Of a stretch of DNA of 64,000 nt, positions 22,971 through 36,915 are shown in pieces. Origin of the DNA: Colletes latitarsis. Lineage: Eukaryota > Arthropoda > Insecta > Hymenoptera > Colletidae. The position numbers and the translations under genes are program-made. The stretch spans positions 4,741,672 to 4,805,671 of the forward strand of contig NC_135134.1 in the NCBI RefSeq assembly GCF_051014445.1. The letters run 5' to 3'. The notes beneath the pieces are model-generated. The model ran no database searches, was not told where the DNA came from, and was given only the letters and a program-made list of their open reading frames with translations. Position 1 is the stretch's first letter. Every line of letters starts with the position of its first letter.

Positions 22971-25900
22971 TTCTCTGAAATATTCATCGAAGCAGGTTTA
23001 ATGGACTTTCTCAGTGTGGTACCACATTACTACGTGATCCAAACCAGAAAAAACCCAGGATCTGTTCAACAAGTATGTGAAGAATGCGAAAGTATGTGTC
23101 TGATACAGGAAAATCCCAGGCCTAACCTAGACCTAACTTGCGTTATCCTCTAAAATTTTGATCGAAACCAGGTTTAATGGACTATTTCAGTGTGGTACCA
23201 CATTACTATGTGATCCAATCCAGAAAAACCCCAGGATCTGGGCATGAAGTATGAGAAATATGCGAAAGTACGAGCCTGATGAGAGCAAATCCCAGACCTA
23301 ACCTAGACCTAACATGAGTTATTCTCTAAAATATTCATCGAAGCCAGGTTTAATGGACTTTTTCAGTGTGGTACCACATTACTACGTGATCCAAACCTGA
23401 AAAAACCCAGGATCTGTTCAACAAGTATGTGAAGAATGCGATAGTATGTGTCTGATGAAGGAAAATCCCAGGCCTAACCTAGACCTAACTTGCGTTATCC
23501 TCTAAAATATTGATCGAAACCAGGTTTAATGGACTGTTTCAGTGTGGTACCACATTACTACGTGATCCAATCTAGAAAAAGCCCAGGATATGGCCATCAA
23601 GTATGAGAAATATTCGCAAGTATGAGCCTGCTGAGGGGTAATCCTAGACCTAACCCAGACCTAACTCAGCGTTATCCTCTAAAATATTTATCAAGTCCAG
23701 ATTTAATGGACTGTTTCAGTGTGGTACCACATTAGTACATGATCCAAACCAGAATAAGCCAGGGATCTGTTCAACAAGTATGTGAAAAACGCGAAAGTAT
23801 GACCCTGATGGGGGCAAATCCCAGGCCTAAACTAGACCTAACATGCGTTATCCTCTAAAATATTGATCGAAACTAGGTTTAATGGACTGTTCCAGTGTGG
23901 TACCACATTACTACGTGATCCAAACCAGAAAAACCGAGGATCTGTTCAACAAGTATGTTAAAAATGCGAAAGTATGTCCCTGATGAGGGCAAATCCAAGA
24001 CCTATCCCAGACCTAACATGCGTTGTCTTCTAAAATATTGATCGAAACCAGATTTAATGGACTGTTTCAGTGTGGTACCACATTACTACGTGATCCATCC
24101 AGAAGAAGCCAGGGATCTGTTCAACAAGTATGGGAACAATGCGAAAATATGGCCCTGATGAGGGCAAATCCCAGGATTAACCTAGACATAACATGCGTTA
24201 TCCTCCAAAATATTTATCAAGACCAGATTTAATTGAATGTTTCAGTGTGGTACCACATTCCTACGTGATCCAAACCAGAAAAAACCCAGGATCTGTTCAA
24301 CAAGTATGTGGAGAATGCGAAAGTATGTGTCTGATGAGGGCAAATCTCAGGCCCAACCTAGACATAACATGCGTTATCCTCTAAAATATTCATCGAAACC
24401 AGGTTTAATGGACTGTTTCAGTGTGGTACCACATCACAACGGGATCCAAACCAGAAAAAGGCCAGAATCTGTTCAACAAGTATGTGAAAAACGCGAAACT
24501 ATGAGTCTGATGAGGGCAAATCCCAGACCTAACCTAGACCTAACATGAGTTATTCTCTGAAATATTCATCGAAGCAGGTTTAATGGACTTTCTCAGTGTG
24601 GTACCACATTACTACGTGATCCAAACCAGGAAAAACCCAGGATCTGTTCAACAAGTATGTGGAGAATGCGAAAGTATGTGTCTGATGAGGGCAAATCCCT
24701 GGCCAAACCTAGACCTAACATGAGTTATTCTCTAAAATATTCATCCAAGCCAGGTTTAATGGACTTTTTCAGTGTGGTACCACATTACTACGTGATCCAA
24801 ACCAGAAAAAACCCAGGATCTGTTCAACAAGTATGTGAAGAATGCGAAAGTATGAGTCTGATGAGGGCAAATCCCAGACCTATCCCAGACATAACTTGCG
24901 TTATCCTGTTAAATATTGATCGAAACCAGGTTTAATGGACTGTTTCAGTGTGGTACCACATTACTACGGGATCCAAACCAGAAAAAGGCCAGAATCTGTT
25001 CAACAAGAATGTGAAAAACGCGAAACTATGAGCCTGATGAGGGGAAATCCCATACCTATCCCAGACATAGCATGCGTTATCCTCTAAAATATTGATCGAA
25101 ACCAGATTTAATGGACTGTTTCTGTGTGGTACCACATTACTACGGGATCCAAACCAGAAAAAGGCCAGAATCTGTTCAACAAGAATGTGAAAAACGCGAA
25201 ACTATGACCCTGATGAGGGCAAATCCCGAACCTATCCCAGACCTAACTTGCGTTATCCTCTAAAATATTGATCGAAACCAGGTTTAATTTACCGTTTCAG
25301 TGTGGTACCACATTACTACGTGATCCAATCCAGAAAACGCCCAGGATCTAGCCATGAAGTATGAGAAATATGCGAAATTATGAGCCTGATTAGGGCAAAT
25401 CCTAGACCTAACCCAGACCTAACATGCGTCATCCTCTAAAATATTTATCAAGACCAGGTTTAATCGACTGTTCAAGTGTGGTACCACATTGCTACGTGAT
25501 CCAAACCAGAAAAAACCCAGGATCCGTTCAACAAGTATGTGAAGAATGCGAAAGTATGTGTCTGATGAGGGAAAATCCCAGGCCTAACCTAGACATAACA
25601 TGCGTTATCCTCTAAAATATTGCTCGAAACCAGGTTTAATGGACAGTTTCAGTTTGGTACCACATTACTACGTGATGCAATCCAGAAAAACCCCAGGATC
25701 TGGCCATCAAGTTTTTTGAAATATGCGAAAGTACGAGCCTTATGAGAGCAAATCCCAGACCTAACCTAGACCTAACATGAGTTATTCTCTAAAATATTCA
25801 TCGAAGCCAGGTTTAATGGACTTTTTCAGTGTGGTACCACATTACTACGTGATCCAAACCAGAAAAAACCCAGGATCCGTTCAACAAGTATCTGAAGAAT

Positions 25901-26330
25901 GCGAAAGTATGTGTCTGACGAGGGAAAATCCCGGACCTATCCCAGACCTAACTTGCGTTATCCTCTAAAATATTGATCGAAACCAGGTTTAATGTACTGT
26001 TTCAGTGTGGTACCACATTACTACGAGATCCAATCCAGAAAAAGGCCAGAATCTGTTCAACAAGTATGTGAAAAACGCGAAACTATGAGCCTGATGAGGG
26101 CAAATCCCAGACCTATCCCAGACATAACTTGCGTTATCCTCTAAAATATTTCTCAAGACCAGATTTAAATGAATGTCTCAGTGTGGTACCACATTACTAC
26201 GTGATCCAAAACAGAAAAAACCCAGGATCTGTTCAACAAGTATGTGGAGAATGCGAAAGTATGTGTCTGATGAGGGCAAATCCCTGGCCTAACCTAGACA
26301 TAACATGCGTGATCCTCTAAAATATTGATC
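22963..26330 (+). repeat. Segmental duplication D, copy 2
   Basis: This is the partner of 19621-22812. It carries one additional monomer at about 25,020-25,200, marked by CCCATACCTATCC, GACATAGCATGCG and GTTTCTGTGTGG. Similarity to copy 1 ends at about 26,330. Confidence 0.86.
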
Positions 26331-27142
26331 GAAACCGGATTTAATGGACTGTTTCAGTGTGGTATCACATTACTACGTGATCCAATCCAGAAAAAGCCCA
26401 GGATCTGGCCATCAAGTATGTGAAATATGCGAAAGTATGAGCCTGCTGAGGGCAAATCCTAGACCTAACCCAGACGTAACATGCGTTATCCTCTAAAATA
26501 TTAATCAAGACCAGATTTAATGGACTTTTTCAGTGTGGTACCACATTAGTACATGATCCAAACCAGAATAAGCCAGGGATCTGTTCAACAAGTATGTGAA
26601 AGACGCGAAAGTATGACCCTGATGAGTGCAAATCCCAGGCCTAATCTAGACCTAACATTGCGTTATCCTCTAAGCTAATGATCGAAACTAGGTTTAATGG
26701 ACTGTTTGAGTGTGGTACCACATTACTACGTGATCCAAACCAGAAAAAGCCCAGGATCTAGCCATGAAGTATGAGAAATATGCGAAATAATGAGCCTGAT
26801 TAGGGCAAATCCTAGACCTAACCCAGACCTAACATGCGTCATCCTCTAAAATATTTATCAAGACCAGGTTTAATGGACTTTTTCAGCGTGGTGCCACATT
26901 AGTACATGATCCAAACCAGAATAAGCCCGGGATCTGTTCAACAAGTATGTGAAAGACGCGAAAGTATGTGTCTGATGAGGGCAAATCCCTGGCCTAACAT
27001 AGACATAACATGCGTTATCATCTAAAATATTGATCGAAACTAGGTTTAATTTACCGTTTCAGTGTGGTACCACATTACTACGTGATCCATTCCAGAAAAC
27101 GCCCAGGATCTAGCCATGAAGTATGAGAAATATGCGAAAATA

Positions 27143-27922
27143 TGACCCTGATGAGGGCAAATCCCGGACCTATCCCAGACCTAACTTGCGCTATCCTCTA
27201 AAATATTGATCGAAACCAGGTTTAATTTACCGTTTCAGTGTGGTACCACATTACTACGTGATCCAATCCAGAAAACGCCCAGGATCTAGCCATGAAGTAT
27301 GAGAAATTTGCGAAATTATGAGCCTGATTAGGGCAAATCCTAGACCTAACCCAGACCTAACATGCGTCATCCTCTAAAATATTTATCAAGACCAGGTTTA
27401 ATCGACTGTTCAAGTGTGGTACCACATTGCTACGTGATCCAAACCAGAAAAAACCCAGGATCCGTTCAACAAGTATGTGAAGAATGCGAAAGTATGTGTC
27501 TGATGAGGGAAAATCCCAGGCCTAACCTAGACATAACATGCGTTATCCTCTTAAATATTGATCGAAACCAGGTTTAATGGACAGTTTCAGTTTGGTACCA
27601 CATTACTACGTGATGCAATCCAGAAAAACCCCAGGATCTGGCCATCAAGTTTTTTGAGATATGCGAAAGTACGAGCCTTATGAGAGCAAATCCGAGACCT
27701 AACCTAGACCTAACATGAGTTATTCTCTAAAATATTCATCGAAGCCAGGTTTAATGGACATTTTCAGTGTGGTACCACATTACTACGTGATCCAAACTAG
27801 AAAAAACCCAAGATCCGTTCAACAAGTATCTGAAGAATGCGAAAGTATGTGTCTGATGAGGGAAAATCCCGGACCTATCCCAGACCTAACTTGCGTTATC
27901 CTCTAAAATATTGATCGAAACC
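27143..27922 (+). repeat. Third, partial copy of the right part of duplication D
   Basis: This matches 25,205-25,985 (offset 1,938 bp, 11 monomers plus 2) and therefore also about 21,690-22,467. The TTTACCGTTTCAG, CGTCATCCTC, CTGTTCAAGTGTGG and CAAGTTTTTTGA marks are all present. Confidence 0.8.
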
Positions 27923-29839
27923 AGGTTTAATGGACTGTTTCAGTGTGGTACCACATTACTACGTGATCCAATCCAGAAAAACCCCAGGATCTGGCCATCA
28001 AGTATGAGAAATATGCGAAAGTATGAGCCTGGTGAGGGGAAATCCTAGACCTAACCCAGACCTAACATGCGTTATCCTCTAAAATGTTTATCAAGACCAG
28101 ATTTAATGGACTGTTTCAGTGTGGTACCACATTAGTACATGATCCAAACCAGAAAAACCGAGGATCTGTTCAACAAGTATGTTAAAAATGCGAAAGTATG
28201 TCCCTGATGAGGGCAAATCCCAGGTTTAACCTAGACATAACATGCGTTATCCTCTAAAATATTCATCGAAACTAGGTTTAATTGAATGTTTCAGTGTGAT
28301 ACCACATTACTACGTGACCCAATCCAGAAAAAGCCCAGGTTCTAGCCATCAAGTATGAGAAATATGCGAAAGTATGAGCCCGCTGAGGGCAAATCCTAGA
28401 CCTAACCCAGACCTAACATGCGTTATCCACCAAAATATTTAACAAGACCAGATTTAATTGAATGTTTCAGTGTGGTACCACATTAGTACATGATCCAAAC
28501 CAGAATAAGCCAGGGATCTGTTCAACAAGTATGTGAAAGGCGCGAAAGTATGACCCTGATGAGGGCAAATCCCAGACCTATCCCAGACCAAACATGCGTT
28601 GTCCTCTAAAATACTTTTCAAGACCAGATTTAATTGAATGTTTCAGTGTGGTACCACATTACTACGTGATCCAAACCAGAAAAAACCCAGGATCTGTTCA
28701 TCAAGTATGTGGAGAATGCGAAAGTATGTGTCTGATGAGGGAAAATCCCAGGCCTAACCTAGACATAACATGCGTTATCCTCTAAAATATTGATCGAAAC
28801 CAGGTTTAATGGACAGTTTCAGTGTGGTACCACATTACTACGTGATCCAATCCAGCAAAACCCCAGGATCTGGCCATCAAGTTTTTTGAAATATGCGAAA
28901 GTGCGAGCCTGATGAGAGCAAATCCCAGACCTAACCTAGACCTAACATGAGTTATTCTCTATAATATTCATCGAAGCCAGGTTTAATGGACTTTTTCAGT
29001 GTGGTACCACATTACTACCTGATCCAAACCAGAAAAACCCCAGGATCTGGCCATCAAGTTTTTTGAGATATGCGAAAGTACGAGCCTTATGAGAGCAAAT
29101 CCGAGACCTAACCTAGACCTAACATGAGTTATCCTCTAAAACATTGATCGAAGCCAGATTTAATGGACTGTTTCAGTGTGGTACCACATTAGTACATGAT
29201 CCAAACCAGAATAAGCCAGGGATCTGTTCAACAAGTATGTGAAAAATGCGAAAGTATGACCCTGATGGGGGCAAATCCCAGGCCTAATCTAGACCTAACA
29301 AGCGTTATCCTCTAAAATATTGATCGAAACTAGGTTTAATGGACTGTTTCAGTGAGGTACCACATTGCTACGTGATCCAAACCAGAAAAACCGAGGATCT
29401 GTTCAAGAAGTATGTTAAAAATGCGAAAGTATGTCCCTGATGAGGGCAAATCCCAGGTTTAACCTAGACATAACATGCGTTATCCTCTAAAATATTGATC
29501 GAAACCAGGTTTAATTTACTGTTTCAGTGTGGTACCACATTACTACGTGATCCAATCCAGAAAAAGCCAGGGATCTGTTCAACAAGTATGTGAAAAATGC
29601 GAAAATATGACCCTGATGAGGGCAAATCCCGGACCTATCCCAGACCTAACATGCGTTATCCTCTAAAATATTGATCGAAACCAGTTTTAATCGACTGTTT
29701 CAGTGTGGTAAAACATTGCTACGTGATCCAAACCAGAAAAAAACCAGGATCCGTTCAACAAGTATGAGAAATATGCGAAAGTATGAGCCTGCTGAGGGCA
29801 AATCCTAGTCCCAACCCAGACCTAACATGAGTTATTCTC

Positions 29840-31422
29840 TAAAATATTGATCCAAACCAGGTTTAATGGACTGTTTCAGTGTGGTACCACATTGGTACAT
29901 GATCCAAACCAGAATAAGCCAGGGATCTGTTCAACAAGTATGTGGAGAATGCGAAAGTATGCGCCTGATGATGGCAAATCCCAAACCTATCCCAGACATA
30001 ACTTGCGTTATCATCTAAAATATTGACGGAAACCTGTTTTAATCGACTGTTTCAGTGTGGTACCACATTACTACGTGATCCAAACCAGAAAACGCCCAGA
30101 ATCAGGCCATCAACTATGAGAAATATGCGAAAGTACGAGCCTGATGAGAGCAAATCCCAGAACTAACCAAGACCTAACATGCGTTATCTTCTAAAATATT
30201 GATCGAAACCAGGTTTAATGGACTGTTTCAGTGTGGTACCACATTACTACGTGATCCAATCCAGAAAAAGCCAGGGATCTGTTCAACAAGAATGTGAAAA
30301 TGCGAAAATATGTCCCTGATGAGGGCAAATCCCGGACCTATCCCAGACCTAACATGCGTTATCCTCTAAAATATTGTTCGAAACCAGTTTTAATCGACTG
30401 TTTCAGTGTGGTAAAACATTGCTACGTGATCCAAACCAGAAAAAAACCAGGATCCGTTCAACAAGTATGTTGATAATGCGAAAGTATGTGTCTGATGAGG
30501 GAAAATCCCAGGCCTAACCTAGACCTAACATGAGCTATTCTCTAAAATATTGATCCAAACCAGGTTTAATGGACTGTTTCAGTGTGGTACCACATTAGTA
30601 CATGATCCAAACCAGAATAAGCCAGGGATCTGTTCAACAAGTATGTGAAAAAGGCGAAAGTATGACCCTGATGAGGGCAAATCCCAGGCCTAACCTAGAC
30701 CTAACATGAGTTATTCTCTAAAATATTGATCCAAACCAGGATTAACGGACTGTTTCAGTGTGGTACCACATTAGTACATGATCCAAACCAGAATAAGCCA
30801 GGGATCTGTTCAACAAGAATGTGAAAAAGGCGAAAGTATGACCCTGATGAGGGCAAATCCCAGGCCTAACCTAGACCTAACATGCGTTATCCTCTAAAAT
30901 ATTGATCGAAACTAGGTTTAATGGACTGTTTCAGTGTGGAACCACATTACTACGTGATCCAAACCAGAAAAAGCCCAGAATCTGGCCATCAAGTATGAGA
31001 AATATGCGAAAGTATGAGCCTGCTGAGGGCAAATCCTAGTCCTAACCCAGACCTAACATGTGTTATTCTCTAAAATATTGATCCAAACCAGGTTTAATGG
31101 ACTGTTTCAGTGTGGTACCACATTAGTACATGATCCAAACCAGAATAAGCCAGGGATCTGTTCAACAAGTATGTGAAAAATGCGAAAGTATGACCCTGAT
31201 GTGGGCAAATCCCAGGCCTAACCTAGACCTAACATGCGTTATCCTCTAAAATATTGATCGAAACTAGGTTTAATGGACTGTTTCAGTGTGGAACCACATT
31301 ACTACGTGATCCAAACCAGAAAAAGCCCAGGATCTAGCCATCAAGTATGAGACATGTGCGAAAGTATGAGCCTGATGAGGGCAAATCCTAGACCTAACCC
31401 AGACCTAACATGCGTTATTCTC
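29840..31422 (+). repeat. 9-monomer block E, copy 1
   Basis: This block is followed directly by a near-identical second copy (31,423-33,005, offset 1,583 bp). Distinctive variants include TATGCGCCTGATGATGGC, TTGACGGAAACC, GAATCAGGCCATC, GCGTTATCTTC, GTGGTAAAACATTGC, GTATGTTGATAATG and CAGGATTAACGG. Confidence 0.87.
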
Positions 31423-33005
31423 TAAAATATTGATCCAAACCAGGTTTAATGGACTGTTTCAGTGTGGTACCACATTGGTACATGATCCAAACCAGAATAA
31501 GCCAGGGATCTGTTCAACAAGTATGTGGAGAATGCGAAAGTATGCGCCTGATGATGGCAAATCCCAAACCTATCCCAGACATAACTTGCGTTATCATCTA
31601 AAATATTGACGGAAACCTGTTTTAATCGACTGTTTCAGTGTGGTACCACATTACTACGTGATCCAAACCAGAAAACGCCCAGAATCAGGCCATCAACTAT
31701 GAGAAATATGCGAAAGTACGAGCCTGATGAGAGCAAATCCCAGAACTAACCAAGACCTAACATGCGTTATCTTCTAAAATATTGATCGAAACCAGGTTTA
31801 ATGGACTGTTTCAGTGTGGTACCACATTACTACGTGATCCAATCCAGAAAAAGCCAGGGATCTGTTCAACAAGAATGTGAAAATGCGAAAATATGTCCCT
31901 GATGAGGGCAAATCCCGGACCTATCCCAGACCTAACATGCGTTATCCTCTAAAATATTGTTCGAAACCAGTTTTAATCGACTGTTTCAGTGTGGTAAAAC
32001 ATTGCTACGTGATCCAAACCAGAAAAAAACCAGGATCCGTTCAACAAGTATGTTGATAATGCGAAAGTATGTGTCTGATGAGGGAAAATCCCAGGCCTAA
32101 CCTAGACCTAACATGAGCTATTCTCTAAAATATTGATCCAAACCAGGTTTAATGGACTGTTTCAGTGTGGTACCACATTAGTACATGATCCAAACCAGAA
32201 TAAGCCAGGGATCTGTTCAACAAGTATGTGAAAAAGGCGAAAGTATGACCCTGATGAGGGCAAATCCCAGGCCTAACCTAGACCTAACATGAGTTATTCT
32301 CTAAAATATTGATCCAAACCAGGATTAACGGACTGTTTCAGTGTGGTACCACATTAGTACATGATCCAAACCAGAATAAGCCAGGGATCTGTTCAACAAG
32401 AATGTGAAAAAGGCGAAAGTATGACCCTGATGAGGGCAAATCCCAGGCCTAACCTAGACCTAACATGCGTTATCCTCTAAAATATTGATCGAAACTAGGT
32501 TTAATGGACTGTTTCAGTGTGGAACCACATTACTACGTGATCCAAACCAGAAAAAGCCCAGAATCTGGCCATCAAGTATGAGAAATATGCGAAAGTATGA
32601 GCCTGCTGAGGGCAAATCCTAGTCCTAACCCAGACCTAACATGTGTTATTCTCTAAAATATTGATCCAAACCAGGTTTAATGGACTGTTTCAGTGTGGTA
32701 CCACATTAGTACATGATCCAAACCAGAATAAGCCCGGGATCTGTTCAACAAGTATGTGAAAAATGCGAAAGTATGACCCTGATGTGGGCAAATCCCAGGC
32801 CTAACCTAGACCTAACATGCGTTATCCTCTAAAATATTGATCGAAACTAGGTTTAATGGACTGTTTCAGTGTGGAACCACATTACTACGTGATCCAAACC
32901 AGAAAAAGCCCAGGATCTAGCCATCAAGTATGAGAAATGTGCGAAAGTATGAGCCTGATGAGGGCAAATCCTAGACCTAACCCAGACCTAACATGCGTTA
33001 TCCTC
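31423..33005 (+). repeat. 9-monomer block E, copy 2 (tandem)
   Basis: This is an adjacent tandem copy of 29840-31422 with very few differences (for example AGCCCGGGATCTG for AGCCAGGGATCTG near 32,730). The low divergence suggests a recent event, or an assembly repeat that needs checking. Confidence 0.87.
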
Positions 33006-33145
33006 TAAAATATTGATCGAAACTAGGTTTAATGGACTGTTTCAGTGTGGAACCACATTACTACGTGATCCAAACCAGAAAAAGCCCAGAATCTGGCCAT
33101 CAAGTATGAGAAATATGCGAAACTATGAGCCTGATGAGGGCAAAT

Positions 33146-33179
33146 CCCAGACCTATCCCAGACCTATCCCAGACCTCAC
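33146..33179 (+). repeat. 12-bp insertion in the CCTAA-rich segment
   Basis: The unit CAGACCTATCCC is present one time more than usual, giving three CAGACCT starts in a row before ACATGCG. This monomer is ~188 bp, and the landmark phase of the array shifts by the same amount. Confidence 0.85.
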
Positions 33180-33200
33180 ATGCGTTATCCTCTAAAATAT

Positions 33201-34100
33201 TGTTCGAAACCTGTTTTAATCGACTGTTTCAGTGTGGAACCACATTACTACGTGATCCAAACCAGAAAAAGCCCAGAATCTGGCCATCAGCTATGAGAAA
33301 TATGCGAAAGTACGAGCCTGATGAGAGCAAATCCCAGACCTAACCTAGACCTAACATGCGTCGTTCTCTAAAATATTGATCGAAACCAGGTTTAATGGAC
33401 TGTTTCAGTGTGGCACCACATTACTACGTGATCCAAACCAGAAAAAACCCAGAATCTGTTCAACAAGTATGTGAAAAACGCGAAACTATGAGCCTGATGA
33501 GGGCAAATCCCAGACCTATCTCAGACATAACATGCGTTATCCTCTAAAATATTGATCGAAACCAGGTTTAATGGACTGTTTCAGTGAGGTACCACATTAC
33601 TACGTGATCCAAACCAGAAAAAACCCAGGATCTGTTCTACAAGTATGTGAAAAACGCGAAACTATGAGCCTGATGAGGGCAAATCCCAGACCTATCCCAG
33701 ACCTCACATGCGTTATCCTCTAAAATATTGTTCGAAACCTGTTTTAATCGACTGTTTCAGTGTGGAACCACATTACTACGTGATCCAAACCAGAAAAAGC
33801 CCAGAATCTGGCCATCAGCTATGAGAAATATGCGAAAGTACGAGCCTGATGAGAGCATATCCCAGACCTAACATAGATTTAACATGCGTCGTTCTCTAAA
33901 ATATTGATCGAAACCAGGTTTAATGGACTGTTTCAGTGTGGCACCACATTACTACGTGATCCAAACCAGAAAAAACCCAGAATCTGTTCAACAAGTATGT
34001 GAAAAACGCGAAAGTATGAGCCTGACGAGGGCAAATCCCAGACCTATCCCAGACATAACTTGCGTTATCATCTAAAATATTGATCGAAACCAGGTTTAAT
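33201..34100 (+). repeat. Segmental duplication F, copy 1 (partner 36017-36915)
   Basis: The offset is exactly 2,816 bp (16 monomers). Both carry TTCGAAACCTGTT, GCGTCGTTCTC, GTGGCACCAC and GTTCTACAAGTATG. After about 34,100 the first copy has one monomer more than the second. Confidence 0.82.
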
Positions 34101-34942
34101 GGACTGTTTCAGTGTGGTACCACATTGCTACGTGATCCAAACCAGAAAAACCCCAGGATCCGTTCAACAAGTATGTGAAGAATGCGAAAGTATGAGCCTC
34201 ACGAGGGCAAATCCCAGACCTATCCCAGACATAACTTGCGTTATCATCTAAAATATTGATCGAAACCAGGTTTAATGGACTGTTTCAGTGTGGTACCACA
34301 TTGCTACGTGATCCAAACCAGAAAAACCCCAGGATCCGTTCAACGAGTATGTGAAGAATGCGAAAGTATGTGTCTGATGATGGCAAATCCCAGGCCTATC
34401 CCAGACATAACATGCGCTATCCTCTAAAATATTGATCGAAACCAGGTTTAATGGACTGCTTCAGTGTGGTACCACATAACTACGTGATCCGAACCAGAAA
34501 AAAACCCAGGATCTGTACAACTAGTATGTGAAGAATGCGAAAGTATGAGCCTGACGAGGGCAAATCCCAGACCTATCCCAGACATAACTTGCGTTATCAT
34601 CTAAAATATTGACCGAAACCTGTTTTAATCGACTGTTTCAGTGTGGAACCACATTACTACGTGATCCAAACCAGAAAAAGCCCAGTATCTGGCCATCAGC
34701 TATGAGAAATATGCGAATGTACGAGCCTGATAAGAGCAAATCCCAAACCTAACCTAGACCTAACATGCGCCATTCTCTAAAATATTGATCGAAACCAGGT
34801 TTGATGGACTGTTTCAGTGTGGTACCACATTGCTACGTGATCCAAACCAGAAAAACCCCAGGATCCGTTCAACAAGTATGTGAAGAATGCGAAAGTATGT
34901 GTCTGATGATGGCAAATCCCAGGCCTATCCCAGACATAACAT

Positions 34943-36016
34943 GCGTTATCTTCTAAAATATTGATCGAAACCAGGTTTAATGGACTGTTTCAGTGTGGTA
35001 CCACATTACTACGTGATCCAATCCAGAAAAAGCCAGGGATCTGTTCAACAAGAATGTGAAAATGCGAAAATATGTCCCTGATGAGGGCAAATCCCGGACC
35101 TATCCCAGACCTAACATGCGTTATCCTCTAAAATATTGTTCGAAACCAGTTTTAATCGACTGTTTCAGTGTGGTAAAACATTGCTACGTGATCCAAACCA
35201 GAAAAAAACCAGGATCCGTTCAACAAGTATGTTGATAATGCGAAAGTATGTGTCTGATGAGGGAAAATCCCAGGCCTAACCTAGACCTAACATGAGCTAT
35301 TCTCTAAAATATTGATCCAAACCAGGTTTAATGGACTGTTTCAGTGTGGTACCACATTAGTACATGATCCAAACCAGAATAAGCCAGGGATCTGTTCAAC
35401 AAGTATGTGAAAAAGGCGAAAGTATGACCCTGATGAGGGCAAATCCCAGGCCTAACCTAGACCTAACATGAGTTATTCTCTAAAATATTGATCCAAACCA
35501 GGATTAACGGACTGTTTCAGTGTGGTACCACATTAGTACATGATCCAAACCAGAATAAGCCAGGGATCTGTTCAACAAGAATGTGAAAAAGGCGAAAGTA
35601 TGACCCTGATGAGGGCAAATCCCAGGCCTAACCTAGACCTAACATGCGTTATCCTCTAAAATATTGATCGAAACTAGGTTTAATGGACTGTTTCAGTGTG
35701 GAACCACATTACTACGTGATCCAAACCAGAAAAAGCCCAGAATCTGGCCATCAAGTATGAGAAATATGCGAAAGTATGAGCCTGCTGAGGGCAAATCCTA
35801 GTCCTAACCCAGACCTAACATGTGTTATTCTCTAAAATATTGATCCAAACCAGGTTTAATGGACTGTTTCAGTGTGGTACCACATTAGTACATGATCCAA
35901 ACCAGAATAAGCCAGGGATCTGTTCAACAAGTATGTGAAAAATGCGAAAGTATGACCCTGATGTGGGCAAATCCCAGGCCTAACCTAGACCTAACATGCG
36001 TTATCCTCTAAAATAT
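34943..36016 (+). repeat. Block E, copy 3 (partial)
   Basis: This matches 31,764-32,837, offset 3,179 bp. The offset is 18 monomers plus 11 bp because of the 12-bp insertion near 33,150. The match breaks off at about 36,017, where the TTCGAAACCTG variant takes over. Confidence 0.83.
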
Positions 36017-36915
36017 TGTTCGAAACCTGTTTTAATCGACTGTTTCAGTGTGGAACCACATTACTACGTGATCCAAACCAGAAAAAGCCCAGAATCTGGC
36101 CATCAGCTATGAGAAATATGCGAAAGTACGAGCCTGATGAGAGCAAATCCCAGACCTAACCTAGACCTAACATGCGTCGTTCTCTAAAATATTGATCGAA
36201 ACCAGGTTTAATGGACTGTTTCAGTGTGGCACCACATTACTACGTGATCCAAACCAGAAAAAACCCAGAATCTGTTCAACAAGTATGTGAAAAACGCGAA
36301 ACTATGAGCCTGATGAGGGCAAATCCCAGACCTATCTCAGACATAACATGCGTTATCCTCTAAAATATTGATCGAAACCAGGTTTAATGGACTGTTTCAG
36401 TGAGGTACCACATTACTACGTGATCCAAACCAGAAAAAACCCAGGATCTGTTCTACAAGTATGTGAAAAACGCGAAACTATGAACCTGATGAGGGCAAAT
36501 CTCAGACCTATCCCAGTCCTCACATGCGTTATCCTCTAAAATATTGTTCGAAACCTGTTCTAATCGACTGTTTCAGTGTGGAACCACATTACTACGTGAT
36601 CCAAACCAGAAAAAGCCCAGAATCTGGCCATCAGCTATGAGAAATATGCGAAAGTACGAGCCTGATGAGAGCATATCCCAGACCTAACATAGACTTAACA
36701 TGCGTCGTTCTCTAAAATATTGATCGAAACCAGGTTTAATGGACTGTTTCAGTGTGGCACCACATTACTACGTGATCCAAACCAGAAAAAACCCAGAATC
36801 TGTTCAACAAGTATGTGAAAAACGCGAAAGTATGAGCCTGACGAGGGCAAATCCCAGACCTATCCCAGACATAACTTGCGTTATCATCTAAAATATTGAT
36901 CGAAACCAGGTTTAA
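36017..36915 (+). repeat. Segmental duplication F, copy 2
   Basis: This is the partner of 33201-34100. It also forms the left end of the larger superblock that reappears at 41.3-45.4 kb. Confidence 0.8.

Noticed and set aside
33203..33212. CENP-B box-like element around TTCGAAACC
   Set aside because: Only the TTCG part fits; the required CGGG at the right spacing is absent, and most copies read ATCG instead of TTCG.
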